From the NCBI RefSeq assembly GCF_002944405.1, contig NZ_CP024310.1:124001-188000 (forward strand): a stretch of 64,000 nucleotides of DNA, given 5' to 3'. The notes below the pieces were generated by a model, which was not told the origin of the DNA, ran no database searches, and worked only from the letters and a program-made list of their open reading frames with translations. Source of the DNA: Sinorhizobium fredii. Lineage in GTDB: Bacteria > Pseudomonadota > Alphaproteobacteria > Rhizobiales > Rhizobiaceae. Shown one piece after another: positions 46,471 to 54,975 of this stretch; positions within the stretch are counted from its first letter, which is position 1, and each line of letters starts with the position of its first letter. The position numbers and the translations under genes are program-made.

Positions 46471-47713
46471 GCGCGCACGCGCCGCTCTTCTCGTCGCGCT
46501 GGCGATCGTCGTCGGCGCTGTCGGCTGGAGCGGTCATGTGCTCGCTCTTCCGATTGCGATGATCTTCCCGGCGCTGTGGGCGCTGTCGCCGTCGCGTCTG
46601 GTCGCAGCCATGGTCTCGGCGGGGTATTTCCTCGCCGCCTCACGCGGTCTGCCGCAAGGGGTTGCGAATTTCTATGCCGCCGATCTCTGGCCTGGGTTAT
46701 TGCTCTGGCTCGCCGCCTCGGCCGGGTTTGTCGTTGTCCATGCGGCGGCCTGGTCAAATCGTTCGGCATGGGGGCGACTGGGTAAAGGGCGACCGGAGAG
46801 GGGACGACTGGGCAGCGCGCGACCCGAAGAAGCGCGTGAGGGCAGGTTCGGTGCGGATTGGGCACGCGCGGTGCGATATCTGTTGGCGGCCATTGTCATG
46901 GCGCTGCCGCCTTTCGGCATCACCGGCTGGGCGCAGCCGATCACCGCGGCAGGCGTGCTGTTTCCGGGATGGGGATGGTGGGGCTTGCTGGCGACTGCTG
47001 CCGGCCTGGCGATGCTGACATCGCGCTTCTGGCCGGCAGCTGCCGTCGCCTTGATGAGCTTTTGGGTCTGGTCCGCCGCGACCTGGACAGGACCGAGCCT
47101 ACCGGAGGGATGGAAAGGCGTCGACCTCGAAATGGGCAAAAGCCTGGGCCGCGACACATCATTGGAACGCCACCGAGTCCTGATTGCCACAGTGCTCCAA
47201 AACGCCGGCGACGATATCCGCGTCATCGTGCTTCCCGAAAGCGCGCTCGGCTTCTGGACGCCGACCGTCGAGCGCCTGTGGCAAGAGGCTTTGCGCGGCT
47301 ACGATATTACCGTCATTGCCGGCGCCGCCGTTCTCGACAGTCGAGGATATGACAACGTGCTGGTCGCGATCTCGGCCGAGCGGTCGCAAATCCTCTATCG
47401 CGAGCGCATGCCGGTTCCCGTCTCGATGTGGCAGCCCTGGAAAACCTGGACGGGCGAGGGCGGCGCCAAGGCGCACATCTTTGGCAATTCGGTCGTCGAA
47501 ATCGGCGGTATCAGGATCGCGCCGCTGATCTGCTACGAGCAGCTCATTGTCTGGCCTTTCCTGCAGTCGATGCTGAGTTCACCCGACATTATCGTCGCCA
47601 CAGGCAATGGCTGGTGGACCACGGGCACCTCGATCGTCGCCATCCAGCGGGCGAGTACCATCGCCTGGGCCAGACTGTTCGGCCTGCCGCTGGTCACCGC
47701 ATTCAATACCTGA
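46391..47713 (+). CDS. traB: TraB, nitrilase-fold conjugal transfer protein
   Basis: 440 residues from the ATG at 46391, overlapping the traF end by 80 bases. Several N-terminal membrane helices are followed by a carbon-nitrogen hydrolase domain related to apolipoprotein N-acyltransferase ([27 protein letters not shown]). Between helices, at about residues 126-150, lies an Arg/Gly-rich segment with an imperfect internal repeat ([10 protein letters not shown] / [10 protein letters not shown]). In Ti plasmids traB raises transfer efficiency; the exact reaction is unknown. Confidence 0.88.
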   Translation: MIPDILDRSPKPDCSGLPARSSPSIRERARAALLVALAIVVGAVGWSGHVLALPIAMIFPALWALSPSRLVAAMVSAGYFLAASRGLPQGVANFYAADLWPGLLLWLAASAGFVVVHAAAWSNRSAWGRLGKGRPERGRLGSARPEEAREGRFGADWARAVRYLLAAIVMALPPFGITGWAQPITAAGVLFPGWGWWGLLATAAGLAMLTSRFWPAAAVALMSFWVWSAATWTGPSLPEGWKGVDLEMGKSLGRDTSLERHRVLIATVLQNAGDDIRVIVLPESALGFWTPTVERLWQEALRGYDITVIAGAAVLDSRGYDNVLVAISAERSQILYRERMPVPVSMWQPWKTWTGEGGAKAHIFGNSVVEIGGIRIAPLICYEQLIVWPFLQSMLSSPDIIVATGNGWWTTGTSIVAIQRASTIAWARLFGLPLVTAFNT

Positions 47714-47729
47714 GAGATAGGGAGAAGAC

Positions 47730-48368
47730 ATGATGGTCGATGTGGCACTGATCACGGAATGCGCCGATCCCGGGCTCAAACCGGCAATCGTCGAGAGATT
47801 TGTCACTGCTGCTGGATCCGATGACCCGTTGACCGTCACGGTGCGCTCGGGAAAGCGTGTCGTTCTCGCCCCGAAACCCGCAACGCCGGAAGCGGCGATG
47901 GGCCTGATCCGCCAGAATATCGGCCGCAATGTCGTGCGTGTCGGCATCACCCAATATCCGGCAGGCCTCGGCGTGCTCGAAGCCGGCGAATTGAAGCCCG
48001 ATCTTGTGGATGCCTGCGCCAATCTCCGCATGGGCACGGCGCTCTTCGCCAAGGTCTACCGGATCGTCTTGAAGTGGTATGGCAACCCGACCGGCGAGGA
48101 GGCTGAGCGCCAGGTGTTCGAGGACGCGGTCATCGCCTGGCAATCGGGATATTTCGAGGGAGAGGCGGTGTTCCGAACGCCGGATTCCGGCAAGGACGAG
48201 ATTAACACCTCCGATGCTGACGCGCCGGCGAACGATGACGTCGAGAAAACAGAGGAGCCAGATGCCAAAGTGCAAAGTGAGGCGAGCGAGCCCGCCGAAG
48301 ATGCCGCGCACGATGATCCGAACAAGGCCGGTATCCGCATCGACCTTTCCGGCATCGGTGCGAAATGA
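47730..48368 (+). CDS. traH: TraH, conjugal transfer protein
   Basis: 212 residues; GGGAGAAG precedes the start. N-terminal domain VALITECADPGLKPAIVERF and the following VVLAPKPATPEAAMGLIRQN match Ti TraH, a protein with similarity to VirB1/soluble lytic regions reported for the family. The last ~70 residues are acidic and disordered-looking. Last gene of traA-traF-traB-traH. Confidence 0.85.
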   Translation: MMVDVALITECADPGLKPAIVERFVTAAGSDDPLTVTVRSGKRVVLAPKPATPEAAMGLIRQNIGRNVVRVGITQYPAGLGVLEAGELKPDLVDACANLRMGTALFAKVYRIVLKWYGNPTGEEAERQVFEDAVIAWQSGYFEGEAVFRTPDSGKDEINTSDADAPANDDVEKTEEPDAKVQSEASEPAEDAAHDDPNKAGIRIDLSGIGAK

Positions 48369-48686
48369 ACGTGGAGCGAGTGCAGATTTGCACCACGCCA
48401 AAGGCAATTATCCGCCTGTTTGCACTGGCAAAAATTGATTTCGCCCTCTATAAGGGCGGGTAGGGCGGTACGCGCCGCCCCGGGGTGTGGAAACCTCTAC
48501 TCGGCGGTTGATGTCGACCGTTGCGACATCAGAATCCTCTGCCTTTGGCCGGGGGCCTGTGACGCATGTCCAGGCGCTCCGGTGCTAAAGGTCGCAGGAC
48601 TGTCCGAGTACAGTTTTCCAACCCCCGGCTTGGGATCAGGGATTAACGTTTGCGGGGGCGCACCGCAGACAAGCCGGGAGACTGAA
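48369..48686. other. traH-traM intergenic region
   Basis: It holds the second tra box and, after it, two hairpins: CGCCCT-CTATA-AGGGCG (48442-48458) and GGGCGG-TACGCG-CCGCCC (48463-48480). They could end traH transcripts or structure the traM leader. No gene seen. Confidence 0.5.
48378..48395. promoter_or_regulatory. Second TraR box, upstream of traM
   Basis: GAGTGCAGATTTGCACCA; its core GTGCAGATTTGCAC is the tra box dyad with one mismatch. It lies 10 bases after the traH stop and about 290 before traM, and fits TraR control of its own antiactivator. Confidence 0.65.
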
Positions 48687-48995
48687 ATGGGACTGGAAAC
48701 AGCCGTCTTGCAAGCGAAACCCGAAATCCGCGCCCTGTACGGGCTCACGAAGGGGCTTCCCCAGCCCCAGCTGGAGCTTCTGACCGTGGAAGCCATCCGA
48801 ACCCACCGCATCCTGGTCAAGAAGGCCGATCAACACTTCAAGGCATTGCCCGAAGAAGACAAGATCCCGGAAATGGTCGGCAGCGAGCAGCATCTCGACT
48901 ACATCAGGGCCTGCATCGACATGCACGCCCAGATGTACGCAACGAACACGCTGATCAACATCCTCGGTTATATTCCGAAGGTACCGGGGGACTGA
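48687..48995 (+). CDS. traM: TraM, TraR antiactivator
   Basis: 102 residues; GGGAG precedes the ATG. An all-helical protein with ALYGLTKGLPQPQLELLTVE, AIRTHRILVKKADQHF and LINILGYIP, as in Ti/NGR234 TraM. Family knowledge: it binds TraR, blocks DNA binding and sets the quorum threshold. It is convergent with traR, with a 2-base gap. Confidence 0.92.
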   Translation: MGLETAVLQAKPEIRALYGLTKGLPQPQLELLTVEAIRTHRILVKKADQHFKALPEEDKIPEMVGSEQHLDYIRACIDMHAQMYATNTLINILGYIPKVPGD

Positions 48996-49010
48996 TCTCA
49001 GATCAGTCCC
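48988..49010. terminator. 23-nt palindrome at the joined 3' ends of traM and traR
   Basis: GGGACTGATCT-C-AGATCAGTCCC has perfect 11-bp arms. It contains both stop codons, so each transcript ends with (or reads through) the same hairpin. No T-run on either side. Confidence 0.6.
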
Positions 49011-49702
49011 ATGCGAATGGCGGTCGAGACCAGGTGCGTGGTATTCCCGGTCTTGATGTGCTTTCGCGCTTCGCGAATCTTGGACCGCACGTTGTCATAG
49101 GAGACGTTGTGAATGCCAGCCACTTCCCGTTTCGTCTTGCCTTCGGAGATCCAGTACAAATAGTCGGCCATCACGGAATCGAAGAAGTCCGGCTGCGGCA
49201 GGGTCGGCGCCAGATCGGTAAAGCTGATGCGCGCATGCAGTTGCCCGACCGCGGCGGCGGCAGCCAACGGGTCCAACCCGTGCTTCATTTCGCTCTCCGG
49301 CTTTCCCGAGGCCAGCGTGAACATCGCCAGCGTGCCATGTGCCGCCCTGATCGGGATGGTCACGCCGGAACGAATGCCGAAATCGGCCGCATGGGCATAG
49401 AAGGAGCGCTCCTCCTTCGACAGCTCAGACTTCTCCGCCTCACCGCTCCATGTAAAGGCCCCTTTCAGGGCTCTCGCGCGGCGAACGACAGGGTCGATCT
49501 CGAAATAATGCTGCTCGGCATAATGGGCTTGCCACTCCGGCCCATAATTTGAAACGACATGGGCACGGCTTGAGAGCATGTTGACATAGGCATAGCCGAC
49601 AAAGCCAAACTCCTCGGTGAAATTCGCAAGTCCATGTTTGATGATCCGCTCATCGCCAGGTATGGCGGCGAGATCGGTGAGCTTGTCCAGCCACTGTCGC
49701 AT
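48998..49702 (-). CDS. traR: TraR, LuxR-type quorum-sensing activator
   Basis: 234 residues; AAGGAG precedes the ATG. The autoinducer-binding domain has the hallmark residues (WQAHYAEQHYFEIDPVVRRA; AADFGIRSGVTIPIRAAHGT). The C-terminal LuxR HTH is YLYWISEGKTKREVAGIHNV, SYDNVRSKIREARKHI. The length equals Ti TraR. It should bind an acyl-homoserine lactone and the tra boxes here. The cognate synthase traI is not in the window. Confidence 0.94.
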   Translation of the reverse strand: MRQWLDKLTDLAAIPGDERIIKHGLANFTEEFGFVGYAYVNMLSSRAHVVSNYGPEWQAHYAEQHYFEIDPVVRRARALKGAFTWSGEAEKSELSKEERSFYAHAADFGIRSGVTIPIRAAHGTLAMFTLASGKPESEMKHGLDPLAAAAAVGQLHARISFTDLAPTLPQPDFFDSVMADYLYWISEGKTKREVAGIHNVSYDNVRSKIREARKHIKTGNTTHLVSTAIRMGLI

Positions 49703-50153
49703 TCTATTCTCTCCTTTAAATTCGGGCCGCTCCGGAATGGTCGCCGGAAGCCATGCAGGCCCTCACAATGGGCTTGCCGGCTCTCGATGGCGGTCCCGTC
49801 ACCAACCGTTGGGACAGTGTCCTGTCGCAGCTGGCCGGAGAGCGAAAATTGCGATTGCGAAACTGGTTGGCCTTTGCATTTCAATCGACCCCTGCGGGCA
49901 GCATTTGCGAGACCATGAGATGGATCAGCGTGAACAGCTGACGGAGCCTCGCGATCTCGTCTCACCTTTCAATCGAGATGTCTGTTCGACAAGCGAAGTG
50001 ATAGACGCGGTTGCCCATGCGGCGCGGCGCTATCTTTGGCATGGCTCGTATCGATCTTCATACTTCAGTTGCACACTCAACGTCAGAATGAGCGGACTGG
50101 ACCGACCCAATTTCCCGCGATGTGCAGTTGATTAGGTCGGTCACGAGGAAACC
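49703..50153. other. Intergenic after traR; one doubtful ORF
   Basis: A + strand ORF at 49920-50135 (71 residues, MDQREQLTEPRDLVSPFNRD; HAARRYLWHG) has no clear ribosome binding site or family and may be a remnant. The traR promoter should lie near 49720-49800. Otherwise nothing was recognised. Confidence 0.35.
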
Positions 50154-50975
50154 TTATGCGGCCTTCGAGGTGCCGTTTCGAATCGCCTTGACCTTGTCCA
50201 TAAAGGCTTTCACGCGAGCAGGATCGACGGCGTTCTCGAACACGCCATCGATCTTGAAGGTCGACCCCACCACCGCGCCGTCGGAGACGGAGAGCTGGCG
50301 TTCGACGTTCTCGAGCCGGCAGCCGGTGTTGCAGAGTACCACGGTGTCAGGAACGGCTTTTTTGACGCTGGATAGGATCTGCGTGTCTGTTTCCGCGCCG
50401 GCGGTCAGGCCGGAGACACAAAGCGCGTCGGGGCGATTGTTGAAGACAGTGGAGCGCGCGATATCGATGATGTTGCGATTTCCAAGATAGGAGGCGGCTT
50501 CCGGTACGATGTTGTAGAGCAGCCTCAAGTTCGGGGTGAGACGCATCTTGTGGCGGACCGTCTCACCGACATTCGTATTCCAGAGGCCGAAGTCGCTGGC
50601 ATAGACGCCGCTAATGATTTCGCGGATGAACACGGCTCCGGTTGCCGCGGCGAGATCGATCGAGGCGATCGGATCCCAAAGCACGTTGACGCCGAATGGA
50701 ATTTTGATCGAGGGCATCAACTCGCCGATAACACGGGCCATGGCCGCTGTCGTTTCCGGGCGCACCTTCGTCAAGTAGGGAAGGCTGAATTCATTGGAGA
50801 ACATAACGGCGTCGACGCCACCGTCCTGAAGATGGGTGAGGTCGGCGAGAGCCTTCTCGATGACTTTTTTCATGCCGCCGGCCGTGTCATAGGCCGGGTC
50901 GCCAGGAAGCGCCTGGAAATGGCACATCGCAATGATGGGCTTGTCAACGTTGAAGGTTTCTTTGAGCCATTGCAT
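50154..50975 (-). CDS. BtpA/SgcQ-family TIM-barrel protein
   Basis: 273 residues; AAAGGGATAG precedes the ATG. Hallmarks: PIIAMCHFQALPGDPAYD at the start, DGGVDAVMFSNEFSLPYL, PFGVNVLWDP, and SDGAVVGSTFKIDG at the end. Family knowledge: BtpA/SgcQ proteins occur in sugar and nucleoside catabolic operons and are predicted to act on phosphosugars. It is the last gene of a leftward operon that begins at 54767. Confidence 0.85.
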   Translation of the reverse strand: MQWLKETFNVDKPIIAMCHFQALPGDPAYDTAGGMKKVIEKALADLTHLQDGGVDAVMFSNEFSLPYLTKVRPETTAAMARVIGELMPSIKIPFGVNVLWDPIASIDLAAATGAVFIREIISGVYASDFGLWNTNVGETVRHKMRLTPNLRLLYNIVPEAASYLGNRNIIDIARSTVFNNRPDALCVSGLTAGAETDTQILSSVKKAVPDTVVLCNTGCRLENVERQLSVSDGAVVGSTFKIDGVFENAVDPARVKAFMDKVKAIRNGTSKAA

Positions 50976-51078
50976 CGGTCTATCCCTTTCGTGCTGTCAG
51001 GCTAATTGTTGATCATAGGTCTCACGGCGCCAGCGGACCGGCTCTGCCCTCCGTAGTGCCGTGGCGGGTTGGTCGGCA

Positions 51079-51960
51079 TCAGGTAGAGTGTTCGCCGCTC
51101 CCGTGGACAGGGCGTGCGCGCACGTCTGGCTCTTGCGCTGCGATGCCGGAGAGAAAGCCTGCAATAAGCTCGGCTGTCCGGTCGAAGTAATTGGGAGCGG
51201 CGCCCGCGTCGTCTTTCCGCGGAGCTCTCTCAAACCGCGAGCCGGGTATGGAGCGATGGAGCTGCCCGGCGAGTGCGAGAGGATGAATATCATCTGCCTC
51301 GACGCCGATGACGAGGGTTGGGACGTTGATGCTTTCGAGTTGCGCGACCGAAAACTCAAACCCGTCGGCGGCGATGTCGGTCAGCAGTTTTCCGACCCAT
51401 TCGGGTTGGTGGTCACCGAGGTAGTCGATCAATGTGGCGTAGTTGTCCGGACTCGATTCTCTGATCCGGGCGGCAAGTTCACTTGCGACGAAGACGTCCA
51501 AAGCTTGCTGCCGAGGATATTGCTGCAGCAGCCCACCTACGTAACGAATAGGCTCGAGATTTGCCGGCGACCTGCTGATGAACCAGGCCGGCCGAACCAG
51601 GATGAGCCCCCGGACCGAGCTCGGGTTGCGGATCGCAAGAGCCAACGCCAGCGCCGCCCCCATCGAAATTCCCCCGGCAACAAAGCCAAGCGGGAAGTGC
51701 TCGGTCGAGAAAGCAGTGACATCCGCGTAGAACAACTCAAGCGAAAAAGCCGGAGGCCGCGGGCACGAAGACGCGCCATGACCGGCGCATTCGATCGTCG
51801 TCAGATCGAAGCCCGCCTCCCGTGGGAAGATGCGCGTCACCTGCTGTGCATCTCCGCCGAGGCCGTGCTGAAACAGCACTGGAAGCCCATGATTGCCGCG
51901 CCTAACAACATTGAGGCGCGCGCCGCCTGTCGTGGACTGGATATGCCTATTGTTTTTCAA
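51079..51960 (-). CDS. Alpha/beta hydrolase
   Basis: 293 residues starting at TTG 51960, which follows AAAGGTGATC by 5 bases. Oxyanion region FQHGLGGDAQQV; nucleophile elbow GGISMGAALAL (Ser); acid in VIGVEADDIHP. The catalytic His expected near the C-terminus is not obvious: the segment reads RAPRKDDAGAAPNYF, with Arg where His would often stand. The substrate is unknown; its place in a sugar-catabolic operon suggests ester or lactone hydrolysis. Confidence 0.78.
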   Translation of the reverse strand: MKNNRHIQSTTGGARLNVVRRGNHGLPVLFQHGLGGDAQQVTRIFPREAGFDLTTIECAGHGASSCPRPPAFSLELFYADVTAFSTEHFPLGFVAGGISMGAALALALAIRNPSSVRGLILVRPAWFISRSPANLEPIRYVGGLLQQYPRQQALDVFVASELAARIRESSPDNYATLIDYLGDHQPEWVGKLLTDIAADGFEFSVAQLESINVPTLVIGVEADDIHPLALAGQLHRSIPGSRFERAPRKDDAGAAPNYFDRTAELIAGFLSGIAAQEPDVRARPVHGSGEHST

Positions 51961-51985
51961 ACCGGATCACCTTTCTCAGCCGCTG

Positions 51986-53140
51986 CTAGAGGTCGATGTG
52001 GCGGCGCGTTCGGATGCTCTGATCCGCCGCGAGCACGACGCGGAGGCTGTCCACCGCGGCCGCGAGATCTGGCGTGTCGACCGCGCCGGCGCGGATGGCG
52101 TCCAGAAAGGCGCGCTGCTCCAGTTCGCACAGCGCGTCATGATCAGGCTCATCGGCCATCCGGATGATCTCGTCGGCATGCTTCAGCGAGTTGTCCGGAT
52201 TGAGCTCTGAATGGTGGATCCTGAGCGCGCTGGTCTTGACGTGGTTCAAGATGTCCGATGACGCCGTCGTCGATGCGCCCTCGGCGGCAGCGTCGCCCTT
52301 TTCGCTCATCGTGATACTGACGGCGCCTTTCGGCCCGACTACATCCTTCACGAAATAGGCGACCTCACTCATCATCGGGCCCCAGCCAACCTCGTACCAG
52401 CCGATCGAGCCGTCATCGAAGGTCACCTGCAACTGGCCATAATTGTACTGGTCTTCGGCGATTTCGTCGGTAAGGCGCGCGCCGATGCCGTGGACGCGAA
52501 CTGGTCTTGCGCCGGTCAGTTCGCACATCACGTCGATATAGTGGACGCCGCAGTCCACGACCGGGGGGAGGGACCTCATCAGGTTCTTGTGCCAGGTCCA
52601 GGCATCACCGATCGACTGTTGATTGATGTTCATCCGCATGACGAGCGGTTTGCCGAGCTCTTTGCCGCGGCGGATGAGCTCTCGCCAGGAAGGGTGAACC
52701 CTGAGGATGTAGCCGATATAGAGGGTGCGCTGGGTTTGCCTGGCGACCGCGAGCATGCGTTCGGCCTCTTCGACGCTGCGTGCCATCGGTTTTTCAACGA
52801 AGACATGCGCGCCGGCCCGCATCGCCTTGATCGCGAAATCGGCATGCGTGTCAGGATAGGTGCTGATGATGACAGCGTCGGGCGCAAGCGCCTTCAGTGC
52901 CGCATCGTAGTCGTCGAACCGGTCGACGGAGGAGAGTGCGGGCGGCAATTCCATGCTGAGAATGGAACGGCTGCAGACGCCGACGAGCTCAAAACCGTCG
53001 ATGCGGGTGATCGCCTCGGCGTGCGAGATGCCCATGTGCCCCAGCCCGACGGCCAGGACCCGGAGCGGAGCGGCCTTGTCGTTGCGCTCCTGCTGCATGG
53101 TCGCGTCCTTCAGTGTGCGGTCGGTGTTGTCGGGGTCCAT
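51986..53140 (-). CDS. Gfo/Idh/MocA-family oxidoreductase
   Basis: 384 residues; GGGAGGGAGAG lies before the ATG at 53140. Rossmann start VLAVGLGHMGISHAEAI, then STYPDTHADFAIKAM and the signature HVFVEKPMARSVEEAERML (catalytic Lys in EKP), and DCGVHYIDVMCELTG in the C-terminal domain. NAD(P)-linked oxidation of a sugar or cyclitol is expected. Its 5' end overlaps the deacetylase gene by 31 bases. Confidence 0.87.
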   Translation of the reverse strand: MDPDNTDRTLKDATMQQERNDKAAPLRVLAVGLGHMGISHAEAITRIDGFELVGVCSRSILSMELPPALSSVDRFDDYDAALKALAPDAVIISTYPDTHADFAIKAMRAGAHVFVEKPMARSVEEAERMLAVARQTQRTLYIGYILRVHPSWRELIRRGKELGKPLVMRMNINQQSIGDAWTWHKNLMRSLPPVVDCGVHYIDVMCELTGARPVRVHGIGARLTDEIAEDQYNYGQLQVTFDDGSIGWYEVGWGPMMSEVAYFVKDVVGPKGAVSITMSEKGDAAAEGASTTASSDILNHVKTSALRIHHSELNPDNSLKHADEIIRMADEPDHDALCELEQRAFLDAIRAGAVDTPDLAAAVDSLRVVLAADQSIRTRRHIDL

Positions 53141-53913
53141 AATCTCTCCCTCCCGGATTTCGCTTGGTATTGCTGCGCATGCCGCCGCATCGCCTCGACC
53201 AATCCCGCGTCGCTGCCAAAGATTTCCGGGATCTGGCTTGAATAGAGGCGGGCGGCGTCGACACGGGCAGCAAGGTCGACATCAACGACTTCGGACGTGG
53301 CCCCCTCCCAGCCGGAGAGTTTCAACCCGAGCTCGACCGTGATCGGGTGCTCCGCCGGAAATTCCCCGAGCAGATAGGGAAACTCTTCGTAAAGCCGCAG
53401 GGGCAGACGGCCGAGACAAATCTCCTTGGCCGCCGCCACCACGCAGAGATGATCTGCATGTCGGCCGATGCCGACCGGGGCATAGACGACGTCGGGCCGC
53501 TCCTCGGCGATGATTTCATCAAGCTTGCGGGCAATTGCCGTGACGTGCGCCTGATCTGCCTGTTTCAATCCGGCAAACAGCTCCGGAATGTCACGATAGA
53601 TCGGCTCGCCACCTTCATCCTTGCGGTAGATGGCATCGAGGACGCCCTCATGACGGCAACGCGCACCGAGGAATTCGGCTACCCGAATGTCCTCCTCGCG
53701 ACGGATCGCATAGGGACGGTCGCCGCGGTTCCAGACGCTGTGGAAGCGGCCGGCAAGCGGAGTGAGCGAGCCGGTCGCATCGGCGGTGACGAAGGTCGAG
53801 ACCACGACGTCGCCACCGGCGCTCGCCAGCTTCCTGATCAGTCCTGCGCAACTGAACGGCGCGTCATCGAGATGTGGCGAGAGGAAGAGGTGGCGCGAGC
53901 CTGCGGTAGACAT
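53110..53913 (-). CDS. PIG-L-family deacetylase
   Basis: 267 residues from the ATG at 53913. Zn-site motif LSPHLDDAPFSCAG (PHxDD type) and the second motif GRHADHLCVV (HxxH) are present. Family knowledge: PIG-L enzymes remove acetyl groups from GlcNAc-bearing conjugates and related N-acyl sugars. This points to an N-acylated amino sugar or glycoconjugate as substrate of the operon (inference). Start and stop overlap both neighbours. Confidence 0.87.
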   Translation of the reverse strand: MSTAGSRHLFLSPHLDDAPFSCAGLIRKLASAGGDVVVSTFVTADATGSLTPLAGRFHSVWNRGDRPYAIRREEDIRVAEFLGARCRHEGVLDAIYRKDEGGEPIYRDIPELFAGLKQADQAHVTAIARKLDEIIAEERPDVVYAPVGIGRHADHLCVVAAAKEICLGRLPLRLYEEFPYLLGEFPAEHPITVELGLKLSGWEGATSEVVDVDLAARVDAARLYSSQIPEIFGSDAGLVEAMRRHAQQYQAKSGRERLWTPTTPTAH

Positions 53914-54767
53914 CAGCGTGCCGGCCCCTTTGCCGGAAGGAGACCCCGCAGGAAGTTGGCGGTGGAGGCAGCCTCGTTTTCCCCGAACCCGTGGGCGATG
54001 ATCGGTCCGGAGAAGCCTCCTCTCAGGAAGAGGTTGAAGAGGTATGCGAAGTCGATGAACCCGGTGCCAGGCGCGGCGGGCTTGCCGTCGCGACGCATAT
54101 CCTGGGCATGAATGATCGTGGTCGATTCCGCCAGGAGTTCGAAGGCGCGCAGCAGCGTATCGGACGCATGCTCGTGATTGCTCCATTCCACCAGATTGAA
54201 CGGGTCGAACACGATCTTGACGCGGTCGCTGCCGACCTCGTCCAGCAGCCGGCGCGCGGCCTTTGGCGAAGAAATGACGTTCGATGGCTCGGGCTCGACA
54301 CCGAGCATGACATCATGTGCTTCGGCAATTTCGATCAGCCGGTCGAGCTCGGCGCGAAAAGAACTCCAGGCCTCCTCGCCGGCATTGTCGGGATGGAATT
54401 TCCACTTGTCCTGAGCATGGCGGGTGCCGGTGCAAAGCGTGATCGTCCGGTAGCCAAGCGCTTTGCTTGCCTCGGCGAGCACGCGAAAACCATGCCTTCC
54501 CTGTTCGACCTCCTGCGGGTCCGGGGCAATCATGTTGTAGGTGCCAGAGACAACTGGAATGGCCACCTTGCTCGCGTCGAAGTCACGCTTCGCGGTCTCG
54601 AGCTGGGCATGGTCGAGGCTCAAGGGCAGCGAATCAAGCCCAATGCTTGCCATGTTGAATTGGGTGCACTCGTAGCCCGACAGCGCGATGGCGTCAGCGA
54701 GCTTGGCGCTTGTCTTGCGATCGAAGGTTTTGGCGAAGATGCCGAGCTGGATCAAGTTTCGGTCCAT
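53913..54767 (-). CDS. Sugar phosphate isomerase/epimerase-like TIM-barrel protein
   Basis: 284 residues. AP-endonuclease-2/xylose-isomerase-like fold with metal ligands in MLGVEPEPSNVI (Glu), KIVFDPFNLVEW (Asp), TIIHAQDMR (His) and IAHGFGENEA (Glu). First gene of the leftward operon; its stop overlaps the deacetylase start by one base (ATGA). Probably isomerises or epimerises a keto-sugar. Confidence 0.82.
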   Translation of the reverse strand: MDRNLIQLGIFAKTFDRKTSAKLADAIALSGYECTQFNMASIGLDSLPLSLDHAQLETAKRDFDASKVAIPVVSGTYNMIAPDPQEVEQGRHGFRVLAEASKALGYRTITLCTGTRHAQDKWKFHPDNAGEEAWSSFRAELDRLIEIAEAHDVMLGVEPEPSNVISSPKAARRLLDEVGSDRVKIVFDPFNLVEWSNHEHASDTLLRAFELLAESTTIIHAQDMRRDGKPAAPGTGFIDFAYLFNLFLRGGFSGPIIAHGFGENEAASTANFLRGLLPAKGPAR

Positions 54768-54929
54768 TCAAAGCAGAGCCCGCAATTGTCGCCGTGAAGG
54801 CGCGGTGGTCGGGCTTCGATTTCCAATGTTTGCCTGGCGAGTCTTCGTCTAATGGCGTCTTGGTCGCCACGAAGCTCTCAGCGGTTTTCAAGTGCGGCCG
54901 AACGACCACTTGACAACGTCTAACACAAT

Positions 54930-54965
54930 CGAACATTATATGACAATAGCGAACATGAACGAACA
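54930..54965. promoter_or_regulatory. Three CGAACA direct repeats, likely DeoR operator
   Basis: CGAACA at 54930-54935, 54950-54955 and 54960-54965: spacings of 20 and 10 bp, so all lie on one face of the helix. They lie in the divergent promoter region next to the DeoR gene. Confidence 0.5.
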
Positions 54966-54975
54966 CGGTGAAAAC

